From positions 1,116,001-1,180,000 of the forward strand of contig NZ_CP133721.1 of the NCBI RefSeq assembly GCF_031326205.1: a stretch of DNA of 64,000 nt, read 5' to 3'. The translations under genes were made by a program, and so were the position numbers. Under the pieces are notes generated by a model. The model was not told the DNA's origin. It was given only the letters and a program-made list of their open reading frames with translations, and searched no databases. Each line of letters starts with the position of its first letter. Position 1 is the first letter of the stretch. This DNA is from Flavobacterium sp. 20NA77.7. Lineage in GTDB: Bacteria > Bacteroidota > Bacteroidia > Flavobacteriales > Flavobacteriaceae. Shown here piece after piece: positions 1 to 8,356 of this stretch.

Positions 1-2
1 AT

Positions 3-1430
3 GTAAATATGACTTTACCAACATTTAATGCAAGTGTAGATAGAATTTTTCCTTTTGCAAAAGCAGATGCTATTAAAAAAGGTTTTTTTCAAAATATTAA
101 TTTTCAATATAATTTAAGAGGTGAAAATCGAGTAAAAACAAAAGAAGAATTTTTGTTTAAATCGGAAATGTTCAATGATGCATTAGCGGGTATTTCACAT
201 ACAATCCCATTGACTACAAATTTTAAAATATTTAAATATTTTAGTGTTTCAACAAATGCAAATTACAGCGAAAGTTGGGTTTTTAATACTATAAATAAAT
301 ATTACAATAGCACAACTAATAAAGTAGAAACTGTTCGTATAAATGGTTTTGATTCTTACAGAACATATAATTTTGGAGCAAGTTTAGGAACCACTATTTA
401 TGGAACGTATACATTTAAAGAAACAAACAAAATTCAAGCAATACGACATATTATGCGGCCAAATATCTCGTATGGATATACACCAAGTTTTAACCAATAC
501 TATGACACATACTTAGATCAAAATGGAAATCAAGTTGATTTTAGCCGTTTTGAAGGTTCTATTTTAGGAGCGCCTGGAAATGCAATTGCAAATGCAATTG
601 GTTTTTCATTAAATAACTCTTTAGAAGCTAAAGTTCTTGACAAAGAAAATAAAAAAGGAGAATCAAAAAAGATTATGTTATTAAACCAATTTAATTTTTC
701 TACAAATTATAATTTTGCAGGGGATAAATTTAAATTAGCTCCTATTCGATTTGTTGGTGGAACACAATTATTTGAAAACAAATTGAATGTTAATTTTGGA
801 GCTACTTTTGATCCATATGCTATTGATGAAAATGGCGTAAAAATAAATGAATACAGCATTTCAAATGGTGGAGCACTTCTTAGAATGACCAGCTCAAACT
901 TAACGCTTAGTTATAATATATCGAGTAATGATTTTGACAAAACTAAAAAGGACAAAACAGAAAAACAAAATGTTCAAAATGGAGGAAGAAGTGACGATTT
1001 ATTTGGTAGAGGAACTGATTTAAGCAACAACAACGAAACGTTATTTGATAAAAAAAATCAAGGCAGAGCAAACCAATCTGAATTATACAAATTTAAGATT
1101 CCATGGGATTTACGCTTGGCTTATTCCCTAACCTATTCAAACGATAAAAAGGAAAGACAAATTACCACTAATTCCTTAATGGTTTCTGGTAATTTAGATC
1201 TTGCAGTAAGATGGAAATTAGGATTTTCTTCTGGATATGACTTTGCTCGAAATGGACTTTCTTTTACCCAACTTAGATTTGAGAGAGATTTAGAAAGCTG
1301 GAAAATGAACTTTAGTATTGTTCCTGTAGGTGTCTATTCGTACTGGAATTTCTTCATTGGGGTTAAATCATCTATGCTTAGCGATATTAAATGGGAAAAA
1401 CGAAAAATTCCTGATGCACGTTTACGATAA
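3..1430 (+). CDS. lptD: LptD-like outer-membrane LPS assembly protein, 3' part (5' end outside window)
   Basis: The reading frame is open from the first complete codon at position 3, so the gene starts upstream of the window and the ATG at 9 is internal. The visible 473+ residues alternate short aromatic-rich beta-strands with polar turns, as in a beta-barrel. The end (YSYWNFFIGVKSS... IKWEKRKIPD) is the tail I associate with flavobacterial proteins annotated as putative LPS assembly protein LptD, which are typically followed by ridA, as here. In the family, LptD inserts lipopolysaccharide into the outer leaflet of the outer membrane. A SprA-like or other barrel is less likely. The family call relies on memory of this gene pair and on barrel character. 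Confidence 0.7.
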   Translation, partial: VNMTLPTFNASVDRIFPFAKADAIKKGFFQNINFQYNLRGENRVKTKEEFLFKSEMFNDALAGISHTIPLTTNFKIFKYFSVSTNANYSESWVFNTINKYYNSTTNKVETVRINGFDSYRTYNFGASLGTTIYGTYTFKETNKIQAIRHIMRPNISYGYTPSFNQYYDTYLDQNGNQVDFSRFEGSILGAPGNAIANAIGFSLNNSLEAKVLDKENKKGESKKIMLLNQFNFSTNYNFAGDKFKLAPIRFVGGTQLFENKLNVNFGATFDPYAIDENGVKINEYSISNGGALLRMTSSNLTLSYNISSNDFDKTKKDKTEKQNVQNGGRSDDLFGRGTDLSNNNETLFDKKNQGRANQSELYKFKIPWDLRLAYSLTYSNDKKERQITTNSLMVSGNLDLAVRWKLGFSSGYDFARNGLSFTQLRFERDLESWKMNFSIVPVGVYSYWNFFIGVKSSMLSDIKWEKRKIPDARLR

Positions 1431-1456
1431 ATCAAAATATATTAACCTACACAAAA

Positions 1457-1837
1457 ATGAAAAAAATAATTTTTACAGAAAAAGCTCCTGCACCAATTGG
1501 TCCTTATAATCAAGCTGTTCTAGTTGGAAACACCTTGTATACATCAGGGCAAATTGCAATTAATCCTGCGACAGGTTTACTTGTATTAGACTCCATTGAA
1601 GAAGAAACTAAAATGGTAATGGAAAATTTAAAGGCTGTTTTAGAAGCAGCTGACATGACGTTTGAAAATGCTATAAAAGTTTCAATATTTATTAGCGACA
1701 TGTCTAATTTTGCTAAAATAAATGCAGTATATGGCAGTTATTTTTCTGAAGCAACTGCACCTGCTCGTGAAACGGTTGAGGTAGCTTGTTTACCAAAAAA
1801 TGTAAATGTGGAAATTTCAATGTTGGCTATAAAATAA
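1457..1837 (+). CDS. ridA: RidA family reactive imine/enamine deaminase
   Basis: At 126 aa this is the normal RidA/YjgF length. The N-terminus has the family pattern PAPIGPYNQAV...LYTSGQI, and the C-terminus has the substrate-binding arginine R104 in PARETVEV and the glutamate E119 in NVEISMLA. RidA proteins hydrolyse 2-aminoacrylate and related imines made by PLP enzymes, protecting those enzymes in the cytoplasm as a homotrimer. It follows the LptD-like gene by 26 bp on the same strand and converges on pdxH, from which it is separated by one base. Family membership is clear; the physiological substrate here is inferred. Confidence 0.93.
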   Translation: MKKIIFTEKAPAPIGPYNQAVLVGNTLYTSGQIAINPATGLLVLDSIEEETKMVMENLKAVLEAADMTFENAIKVSIFISDMSNFAKINAVYGSYFSEATAPARETVEVACLPKNVNVEISMLAIK

Positions 1838-1838
1838 A

Positions 1839-2480
1839 CTAAGGCGCTAAACGCTCTATTTTCCAATTATACCCTTCCTGAAGTTCATATCGAATTCTAT
1901 CATGAAGTCTATTGGCTCTTCCCTGCCAAAATTCAACAGATATTGGTCTTACTAAAAATCCACCCCAATTTTCTGGTCGTTTAATTTTGGATCCTGATAC
2001 TTCTTTTTCTAAGTTTTTTAATTTTTCATCTAGATATTCTCTTGATGGAATTACTTCACTTTGATTCGAAACAATTGCACCCAACTTACTGCCTTCTGGA
2101 CGAGAATTAAAATAATTATCTGAAACTTGTGCTGTTGTTTTCTCAGCTATTCCTTTAATTATTACCTGACGTTCTAATATCGGCCAAAAGAAAGAAATAC
2201 AAACATTTGGGTGCTGCAAAATAGCTTTTCCTTTCTCTGAATTATAATTAGTGTAAAATATAAAACCTTCTTCATTGAATTTTTTAAGCAGTACTACCCT
2301 ACTTTTTGGAAATCCATCCAAACCCATAGACGACACTGTCATAGCGTTAACTTCTCCCTTTTCTTGTTCTTCCGCTTCATAAAACCATTTATGAAACAAT
2401 TGAATCGCATCACCAGGAATGGTGTTTTCTAATAATTCGCTCTTTTCGTATGATTTTCTATAGTTTGATAAATCTTTCAT
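1839..2480 (-). CDS. pdxH: Pyridoxamine 5'-phosphate oxidase
   Basis: This FMN-dependent enzyme oxidises pyridoxine or pyridoxamine 5'-phosphate to pyridoxal 5'-phosphate. At 213 aa it matches the family (about 215). Visible motifs are the FMN-binding SRVVLLKKFNEEGFIFYTNY segment, the NYFNSRPEGSKLGA substrate segment, and the conserved C-terminal WQGRANRLHDRIRYE with terminal RLAP. It is the last gene of a minus-strand run starting near 8190, 43 bp after rnz, and ends one base from the convergent ridA. The two neighbours are functionally linked: one makes PLP, the other clears damage by-products of PLP enzymes. Confidence 0.95.
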   Translation of the reverse strand: MKDLSNYRKSYEKSELLENTIPGDAIQLFHKWFYEAEEQEKGEVNAMTVSSMGLDGFPKSRVVLLKKFNEEGFIFYTNYNSEKGKAILQHPNVCISFFWPILERQVIIKGIAEKTTAQVSDNYFNSRPEGSKLGAIVSNQSEVIPSREYLDEKLKNLEKEVSGSKIKRPENWGGFLVRPISVEFWQGRANRLHDRIRYELQEGYNWKIERLAP

Positions 2481-2523
2481 TTTTTATAAGTAAAGGGAAA
2501 GGTGTAAGGTTGTTATTCTTTAT

Positions 2524-3429
2524 TTAAAATTCGAATTCCAATCCATCGTCTGCAAGTAAGACGTTATCAAATATTTCTTGGGCTTCTTTTTTAAATAGCT
2601 CAATATCACCATAGCGAGTAGAATAATGTCCTAATAGTAAATGTTTAACGGCTGCTAATTTAGCAATTTTTGCCGCTTGTTTAGCAGTACTATGCATTGT
2701 TTTTTCAGCCAAGTCAATTTCGTTCTCTAAAAATGTTGATTCATGATATAAAACAGTAGTATTCGTAAGTAACGGAACTATTTTCTCTGAATACATAGTG
2801 TCAGAACAAAACGCATAACTTTTGGGTGCAGATGGTTCGAAAGTTAATAAATCATTAGGAATTTGTTGACCATTTTCCAAAGTAATTGCCCCACCTTGCT
2901 TAATTTTGTTATAATATACTTTATCAATATCATAATTAAGAATAGCATTGATGTTTAAAGGTCGTTCCGTAACCTTTTCTTCAAACAGAAAACCATTAGT
3001 ATAAACTCTATGCTGTAATGGAATTGTTGAAACTTTAACTTTATCATCTTCAAAAACTACTTCAGATGCTGTAGCTTTTAATTCATGAAAATACAAACCA
3101 TAACTTGTATAAGCATTTCCTAATTTTAACAGTAATAAAATAGCTTCTTTAATTCCTTTTGGACCATAAATATGCAAATCTTTTTCCCTGCCCAATAACA
3201 TAAAAGTAGAAATTAAGCCAATTAAACCAAAAAAATGATCACCATGCAAATGAGAAATAAATATGTGTTCAATACGTGAAAATTTTATTTTATGTTTTCG
3301 CAATTGCACTTGTGTTCCTTCTCCACAGTCTATTAAGAACATATGATTTTTAATCTCTAAAACTTGCGATGTAGGATTGGTAATAGTTCTTGGTGTAGCG
3401 GCATAACAGCCCAATATTTTTATTTTCAA
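2524..3429 (-). CDS. rnz: Ribonuclease Z (tRNA 3' processing endonuclease)
   Basis: This is a short-form ELAC1-type metallo-beta-lactamase nuclease of 301 aa, as is usual for the family. The zinc motif HxHxDH is FISHLHGDHFFG (H60, H62, D64, H65). Further metal-ligand segments are KTMHSTA and the C-terminal HLLLGHYSTRYGD, and FCSDT supplies the conserved aspartate. The enzyme cleaves tRNA precursors after the discriminator base, which fits a genome whose tRNA here carries no encoded CCA. The small gene upstream (3508-3840) is commonly co-annotated with it in flavobacteria but has no nuclease motif. Confidence 0.95.
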   Translation of the reverse strand: MKIKILGCYAATPRTITNPTSQVLEIKNHMFLIDCGEGTQVQLRKHKIKFSRIEHIFISHLHGDHFFGLIGLISTFMLLGREKDLHIYGPKGIKEAILLLLKLGNAYTSYGLYFHELKATASEVVFEDDKVKVSTIPLQHRVYTNGFLFEEKVTERPLNINAILNYDIDKVYYNKIKQGGAITLENGQQIPNDLLTFEPSAPKSYAFCSDTMYSEKIVPLLTNTTVLYHESTFLENEIDLAEKTMHSTAKQAAKIAKLAAVKHLLLGHYSTRYGDIELFKKEAQEIFDNVLLADDGLEFEF

Positions 3430-3443
3430 TTTTTTCTGGTATT

Positions 3444-3469
3444 GGGTAATGGGTTTTGGGTAATGGGTT
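3444..3469. repeat. Tandem 12-bp repeat GGGTAATGGGTT, two copies
   Basis: The 12-mer GGGTAATGGGTT occurs at 3444-3455 and again at 3458-3469, a 14-bp period, in the 78-bp gap between rnz and the small gene upstream. It is locally G-rich on the plus strand in an otherwise AT-rich gap. It is not a palindrome and does not resemble a terminator. I see no function for it. Confidence 0.6.
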
Positions 3470-3507
3470 AAAAACTTCTAACTCACTTCTTTCAACACCC
3501 TTCTAAA

Positions 3508-3840
3508 TTAAAATCCTAAATCGCGTTCAATTTCTTCCATTTCAATAATATCATGCGCTTCTAAAACAGAAGGTACTACTTGTAAAGCAGCAGGCACTTT
3601 ATTAAAATCAATTTCTGAAGCCACAATAATCAATGATTTACTATTTTCTTTGTGTAATTTTGTTAATTCTGTAAATTCTTTTAATGCATTGATTGACATG
3701 TTTTTATCATGCGTTATATCAAGTATTAAATTATACTTTTTGAACGTTGAATATTGAGAAATTAATTTTTCAATAAACTGACTTATACTGCTCTCAGTAT
3801 CTTTTACTATTGTTGTATGACCCTTTTGTTCAACTTTCAT
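3508..3840 (-). CDS. Small STAS-like protein of unknown function
   Basis: This is a 110-aa cytoplasmic protein without signal peptide or membrane segment. It reads as alternating beta/alpha elements (YNLILDITHD, LKEFTELTKLHKENS, SLIIVASEIDF), compatible with a STAS-like fold, the phosphate/anti-sigma-antagonist type. No catalytic residues are apparent. I recall flavobacterial homologues sitting next to rnz and sometimes being labelled ribonuclease Z, but it lacks every metal-binding motif of that enzyme, so such a label would be transferred from the neighbour. It lies 17 bp downstream of pyrB on the same strand and is probably co-transcribed. Function unknown. Confidence 0.75.
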   Translation of the reverse strand: MKVEQKGHTTIVKDTESSISQFIEKLISQYSTFKKYNLILDITHDKNMSINALKEFTELTKLHKENSKSLIIVASEIDFNKVPAALQVVPSVLEAHDIIEMEEIERDLGF

Positions 3841-3857
3841 AATTACCTTTTTTAGGT

Positions 3858-4787
3858 CTAATTTTTTATTTTACTTGCTAGCAAATAAATCACTGCCATT
3901 CTTATAGCTACACCATTTTCCACTTGGTTCAAAATTACAGAATGTTTACCATCCGCTACGTCAGTTGTAATTTCTACCCCTCTATTAATCGGCCCCGGAT
4001 GCATGATAACAATATCTTTATTCAACTCGTTTAACAATTCATTTGTTAAACCAAATTGTTGTGTATATTCTCTTGTTGATGGAAAATAACTCACATCTAA
4101 ACGTTCATTTTGAATACGCAACATATTTGCTACATCACACCATTCCAATGCCTTTTTTAAATTAGACTCTACTTTAACATTCAGTGAATCTATATATTTA
4201 GGAATTAATGTTTTTGGCCCACAAACGCGTACTTCTGCGCCTTGCATTTGTAGTGCAAAAATATTTGATAGCGCTACTCTTGAGTGTAAAATATCACCCA
4301 CTATTAGTACTTTTTTACCTGCTACATCACCTAATTGTTCTCTAATTGTATAACTATCTAATAATGCTTGTGTAGGATGTTCATGTGCGCCATCACCTGC
4401 ATTGACAATACTTGCGTTCACATGTTTAGCTAAAAAATGAGAAGCTCCTGGCGAACTATGACGCATAACTACCATATCCACTTTCATTGCTAAAATATTG
4501 TTTACAGTGTCAATTAATGTTTCGCCTTTTTTAACCGATGATTGTGCCGATGAAAAACTTATCACGTCTGCAGATAAACGTTTTTGAGCTAATTCAAATG
4601 ATAATTTTGTTCGGGTACTATTCTCAAAAAAAATATTAGCAATTGTAATATCTCTTAAAGAAGGAACTTTTTTAATGGGTCTATTGATGACTTCTTTAAA
4701 ATGGTCTGCGGTTTCAAAAATCAATTGAATATCGCTTTCTTGTAAATATTTTATTCCTAATAAATGATTGACGCTTAATTCTTTCAT
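3858..4787 (-). CDS. pyrB: Aspartate carbamoyltransferase catalytic chain
   Basis: This enzyme condenses carbamoyl phosphate with aspartate, the committed step of pyrimidine synthesis. Carbamoyl-phosphate motif FFENSTRTKLSFE, loop SSVKKGET, MRHSSPG, HEHPTQALLD and the C-terminal MHPGPINRGVE are all present. I start it at the ATG at 4787 (MKELSVNHLLG), as homologues begin here; an in-frame TTG lies 24 bp upstream. No regulatory pyrI gene is visible. It follows pyrR by 32 bp, so the regulator and the first committed enzyme are in one unit. The family trimer acts in the cytoplasm. Confidence 0.95.
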   Translation of the reverse strand: MKELSVNHLLGIKYLQESDIQLIFETADHFKEVINRPIKKVPSLRDITIANIFFENSTRTKLSFELAQKRLSADVISFSSAQSSVKKGETLIDTVNNILAMKVDMVVMRHSSPGASHFLAKHVNASIVNAGDGAHEHPTQALLDSYTIREQLGDVAGKKVLIVGDILHSRVALSNIFALQMQGAEVRVCGPKTLIPKYIDSLNVKVESNLKKALEWCDVANMLRIQNERLDVSYFPSTREYTQQFGLTNELLNELNKDIVIMHPGPINRGVEITTDVADGKHSVILNQVENGVAIRMAVIYLLASKIKN

Positions 4788-4819
4788 TGTTGTTGTGTTG
4801 TTTTTTGTCAATTCTACTT

Positions 4820-5353
4820 TTATTCTATATAGACAGCATCTTCTCCGTCTTTTTCAAACCATTTTACTTTTACTTTTTCATCATTAATAGCATCTACTTG
4901 TCTACCTCGGTAATCAGGTTGAATAGGTAAATCTCTACTGAATCTTCTGTCTATTAACGTTAGTAATTCAATAGATTTTGGTCTACCAAAGGATTGTATA
5001 GCAGTTAAAGCTGCACGAATACTTCTTCCTGTATAAAGTACATCATCAATAAACACTACCTTCTTATCTTCAACTAAAAAATCAATTTGTGTGCGATTAG
5101 CTTCCAAAACTTTTTCCGTTCGTCTAAAATCATCTCTAAAAAAAGTAATATCTAGTAACCCTAATTTTAGATTAGAAACCGCATATTCGTCACGTAATAT
5201 TTTTGCTATTCGTTCAGCTAAAAAAGACCCTCTGGGTTGTATGCCTATTAATATGGTATTTGAAAAATCTAAGTGGTTTTCAATTAACTGACAAGCTAAT
5301 CGATGCAGAATGATATTGACTTCTTTTGATGTAAGCAATATTTTTTGACTCAT
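4820..5353 (-). CDS. pyrR: PyrR-type bifunctional pyr regulator / uracil phosphoribosyltransferase
   Basis: This 177-aa PRTase-fold protein carries the PRPP loop VVFIDDVLYTGRSIRAAL and the PyrR signature segments LIGIQPRGSFLAERI and LLTLIDRRFSRDLPIQPDYRG. In Bacillus, PyrR binds pyr mRNA and drives attenuation and has weak UPRTase activity; whether the RNA-binding role holds in Bacteroidota is not shown by this sequence. It directly precedes pyrB (32-bp gap), in which I see no attenuator hairpin. ATG start at 5353 follows a 48-bp gap from the maf gene. Confidence 0.92.
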   Translation of the reverse strand: MSQKILLTSKEVNIILHRLACQLIENHLDFSNTILIGIQPRGSFLAERIAKILRDEYAVSNLKLGLLDITFFRDDFRRTEKVLEANRTQIDFLVEDKKVVFIDDVLYTGRSIRAALTAIQSFGRPKSIELLTLIDRRFSRDLPIQPDYRGRQVDAINDEKVKVKWFEKDGEDAVYIE

Positions 5354-5401
5354 AGTTCGTGTTGTTGGGTGTGTAAAAGTACGTATTTTTTTTCAAATGT
5401 A

Positions 5402-5983
5402 TTACAATTGCATTAACTCTTTGTATAGTCTATGCGTGGGTAATCCAACTACATTAGCATAAGATCCTTCAATTTTTTCAATTCCAATTAAACCAATCCA
5501 TTCTTGTATACCATATGAACCTGCTTTATCATAGGGATGGTAGGTGTCTAAATAGTACTCTATTTCATCCGATGTTAAGGCCTTAAATGTTACGCTAGTA
5601 ATTTCATGAAACACTTTAGTGAAAGACAAGTTCATCAAACAAACAGATGTAATTACTTGATGGGTTTTTCCTGCCATACAAGTCAACATTTCAAAAGCAT
5701 CTTTTCTGTCTTTTGGTTTACCTAAAGCTGTTTCTTCTAACCACACAAGCGTATCGCTAGTAACCAGTAAATCGTTTGAATCTAAACATGTTTTGAATGC
5801 ATTTGCTTTTAATTCCGCCAAATAATCGGTAATTTCTGCAGCTTGTAAATGAGACGGATACACTTCTTCTACCTCTTTCAATTGAATACTAAAATCAATA
5901 TCCATTTCTTTAAAAAAAAGTTGCCTTCTTGGTGAACCAGAAGCTAATATGATATTGTATTTTTTTAGTTTTTCCTTAAGCAT
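5402..5983 (-). CDS. maf: Maf-like nucleoside triphosphate pyrophosphatase
   Basis: This 193-aa protein opens with the Maf signature IILASGSPRRQLF and contains TSDTLVWLEETALGKPKD (catalytic aspartate region) and YDKAGSYGIQEWIGLIGIEKIEGSYANVVGLP near the end, matching the family throughout. Maf/YhdE proteins hydrolyse dTTP, UTP or modified nucleotides to monophosphates and have been linked to cell-division arrest. It sits 12 bp after the UbiA-type gene in a compact minus-strand run. Which nucleotide it prefers cannot be told here. Confidence 0.93.
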   Translation of the reverse strand: MLKEKLKKYNIILASGSPRRQLFFKEMDIDFSIQLKEVEEVYPSHLQAAEITDYLAELKANAFKTCLDSNDLLVTSDTLVWLEETALGKPKDRKDAFEMLTCMAGKTHQVITSVCLMNLSFTKVFHEITSVTFKALTSDEIEYYLDTYHPYDKAGSYGIQEWIGLIGIEKIEGSYANVVGLPTHRLYKELMQL

Positions 5984-5995
5984 TTTTAATTCTTT

Positions 5996-6913
5996 TTAAT
6001 GACGATAACCCACTAATACTATTACACTTAAAGATAGCATCGTAGTAACACTAACAACTTTTAAAATTTTTTCCAATAAAATAAAATCGCGCTGTGTGTT
6101 TGCTTGAAAAGATCTTAGTATAAAAAACAGTAATGGAGCAATCATTAATAAAATAACGTACCCAATAACATAAGGCATATATGCTAAATTAGTTATCAAA
6201 TAATATACAATAAAAGCAAGCAATATTAAAATGAGTGAAGACACTAATAAGAGGGCTTTTTTTGTGCCAAATGAAGTTGCTACAGTAGTCAGTTCATATT
6301 GAGAATCTCCATCTTTATTTTTAATTGTTTTTAAAATTTCTTGGGCAAAAAACAATAAAAAAATCATGATGGCATAATCTACAATAATAGAAAAAAGATT
6401 CATTATCAAAGTTTCATTACCTTTATAAACAGTAGGAAATAAATTAAAAAAGCCTATAACCAATAAATTAATTGCCATTAGTAAAGCAACTATACCATTA
6501 CCTATTATTGGTATTTGTTTTAGACCATTAGAATACACATAATATAAAGCCGAACAAATAATAAAAATGGCAGCATAAGAAGGTCTTTCTACTACTCTAC
6601 TTAGATAAAAACCAATACCAACTCCAACAATATTTAAACCAAAATACCAATTATAAGCTGTTTTTTCAGAAAAATAGGTGCCAATATACACTTGGTTTGG
6701 TCGGTTAATTGCATCTACTTCTACATCAAATATATCATTGATAATAAAACCACCCGCCGCTATACATAAAGAAGCGACTACTAATAGCGCATATTGCCAG
6801 TTAGCCAAAGCTTGAACGGTAGCATAATCTAAAAAAGTATATTTTAAAATAAGTTGAACAAGCGCAATAAAAGTCAATTGTTCAATTCGAATTAATTTTA
6901 AAAAATTTTTCAT
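5996..6913 (-). CDS. UbiA-family prenyltransferase (geranylgeranylglycerol-phosphate geranylgeranyltransferase-like)
   Basis: This is a 305-aa polytopic protein with roughly eight to nine hydrophobic segments. The UbiA magnesium/diphosphate motif NDxxDxxxD is present as IINDIFDVEVDAINRPNQ. A second acidic motif is weakly represented in the NKDGDSQYELTT loop. Flavobacterial homologues are usually annotated as geranylgeranylglycerol-phosphate geranylgeranyltransferase, an archaeal-lipid-type name; the real prenyl acceptor in these bacteria is not established by sequence and could be a quinone or another lipid. It lies between a KdsC-like phosphatase (16-bp gap) and maf (12-bp gap), so it is probably in an operon. 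Confidence 0.8.
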   Translation of the reverse strand: MKNFLKLIRIEQLTFIALVQLILKYTFLDYATVQALANWQYALLVVASLCIAAGGFIINDIFDVEVDAINRPNQVYIGTYFSEKTAYNWYFGLNIVGVGIGFYLSRVVERPSYAAIFIICSALYYVYSNGLKQIPIIGNGIVALLMAINLLVIGFFNLFPTVYKGNETLIMNLFSIIVDYAIMIFLLFFAQEILKTIKNKDGDSQYELTTVATSFGTKKALLLVSSLILILLAFIVYYLITNLAYMPYVIGYVILLMIAPLLFFILRSFQANTQRDFILLEKILKVVSVTTMLSLSVIVLVGYRH

Positions 6914-6929
6914 TTGTTATTTAATTAAT

Positions 6930-7457
6930 TTAAAAAAACTTCGCGTTAAAATCGTCCATCCATTTACCTTGTACTTTCAGCACTTGCTCAATCACATCGC
7001 GTACAGCACCTTTACCACCATTTTTATGCGAAATGTATTTGCTAATTTCTTTTATTTCTGGAGACGCATCTTGCGGACATGTGGGTAAACCTACTTTTTG
7101 CATCACTAAATAATCTGGAATGTCATCGCCCATATACAATACTTCTTCAGGTTTAATTTCATAGCCATCACAAAATTCATAAAATTTTTCAACTTTATCT
7201 GAAACACCTAAATGCACTGAATTTATTCCTAAATTTTGCAATCTAACACGTACCCCTTCATTACTTCCGCCCGAAATAATGCATACCGGATACCCTTTAT
7301 CAATGGCTGCTTTCATCGCATATCCATCTTTGATATTCATATGACGTAATAATTGTCCATCTTCGGCTACGTGAACCGTACCATCTGTTAGTACGCCATC
7401 AACATCAAAAACAAATGCTTTGATGTCATTCATAATTTCTTTATAACTTTTTGACAT
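6930..7457 (-). CDS. KdsC-like HAD phosphatase (3-deoxy-manno-octulosonate-8-phosphate phosphatase family)
   Basis: This 175-aa cap-less C0-type HAD phosphatase has motif I FDVDGVLTDGTV (two catalytic aspartates), motif II CIISGGSNEG, and motif III/IV EVLYMGDDIPDYLVM, in the order and spacing of KdsC. KdsC removes the 8-phosphate to give KDO for lipid A core; kdsA itself is 44 kb away at 51762. Its start overlaps the end of the upstream Rossmann gene by 17 bp (7441-7457), suggesting translational coupling. A generic HAD-IIIA phosphatase is the alternative. Confidence 0.85.
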   Translation of the reverse strand: MSKSYKEIMNDIKAFVFDVDGVLTDGTVHVAEDGQLLRHMNIKDGYAMKAAIDKGYPVCIISGGSNEGVRVRLQNLGINSVHLGVSDKVEKFYEFCDGYEIKPEEVLYMGDDIPDYLVMQKVGLPTCPQDASPEIKEISKYISHKNGGKGAVRDVIEQVLKVQGKWMDDFNAKFF

Positions 7458-8190
7458 GATGTTGAATAGATTGAGTCATGAATTGATAGAGTGTTTTATA
7501 CTCTGAATTGGTTAAAAATTCTAAATGCGCTTGTATTGTTTTTTCGTCACCTCTAAAAGCGGGTCCAGTTTGTGCATCTTTTGGTGCTAAATTTTGAATT
7601 TTATCCGCTGTTTCTGTTATCAAAGGTTTTACAATTTCAAAAGGTATGGCGTTATCCTCACAAATGGCTGCTCCAATCTGATACAAATGATTTGTAAAAT
7701 TACAAACAAATACGGCTGCAACGTGCAATGCTTTTCTTTGTTCTGAAGAAATTAAATACACCTTAGGAGTAAGTAAAGAGGCTATTTTTTGTAATATGTT
7801 TTCATCTTCCTTTTGATTCGTTTCAATACAAATTGGCACAACTGAAAAATCGATTTGTTTCTCTTTTGAAAAAGTTTGCAACGGATAAAAAACCCCTTTT
7901 CTCTCAAAAGGTAATACATCTATTGAAGTGGTACCCGAAGTGTGAACTATTAGTTTATTTTTAAAGGAAATTTTTGAAGCTACTTCAGCAATAGCATCAT
8001 CTGAAACACTAATAATATAAAGATCTGCTTCTTTTAAATATTGCCAATTTGAAATTTGAACGGCTAACGGAATTGCAGATGATTGCGTTCGAGCAAACAC
8101 CTGAATAATTTCTACATCTGAAGCACCTGAAAATGCATTATACAAATGTGTAGCTACATTTCCTGAACCTATTAGCACTATTTTAATCAT
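7441..8190 (-). CDS. Rossmann-fold DUF2520 oxidoreductase-like protein
   Basis: This 249-aa protein begins with a dinucleotide-binding GxGxxA motif (IVLIGSGNVATHLYNAF), followed by an NADP-reductase-like Rossmann domain (YIISVSDDAI, LIVHTSGTTSIDVL). Its helical C-terminal half (LHVAAVFVCNFTNHLYQIG) resembles the DUF2520 domain of ketopantoate/6-phosphogluconate-type dehydrogenases. The substrate is unknown. It is the first gene of the ten-gene minus-strand run and overlaps the KdsC-like gene by 17 bp. The leader 8191-8356 contains an imperfect inverted repeat TAGATTTTGTT...AACAAATCTA but no T-run. Confidence 0.82.
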   Translation of the reverse strand: MIKIVLIGSGNVATHLYNAFSGASDVEIIQVFARTQSSAIPLAVQISNWQYLKEADLYIISVSDDAIAEVASKISFKNKLIVHTSGTTSIDVLPFERKGVFYPLQTFSKEKQIDFSVVPICIETNQKEDENILQKIASLLTPKVYLISSEQRKALHVAAVFVCNFTNHLYQIGAAICEDNAIPFEIVKPLITETADKIQNLAPKDAQTGPAFRGDEKTIQAHLEFLTNSEYKTLYQFMTQSIQHHVKKL

Positions 8191-8356
8191 ACGGCGAATT
8201 TAGTAAATTAAACCTCTTTGAGCAAAAGAAATAGATTTTGTTTATAAATGCCTGCAACAAATCTATACTAATGAGCTTGTAAATGGTATTTCTTTTTTTA
8301 CTTTTGATATGTTTTTAACCATTTAAAAATTAATTTTAGAAAAAATAATTAAACAC

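Noticed and set aside
1510..1701. Minus-strand frame inside ridA and many similar antisense frames elsewhere
   Set aside because: They are shadows of clear genes on the opposite strand without motif, promoter or start context.
8230..8275. Inverted repeat TAGATTTTGTT/AACAAATCTA before yaaA considered as a terminator or riboswitch
   Set aside because: No T-run follows and the arms are imperfect and AT-rich; too weak to call.
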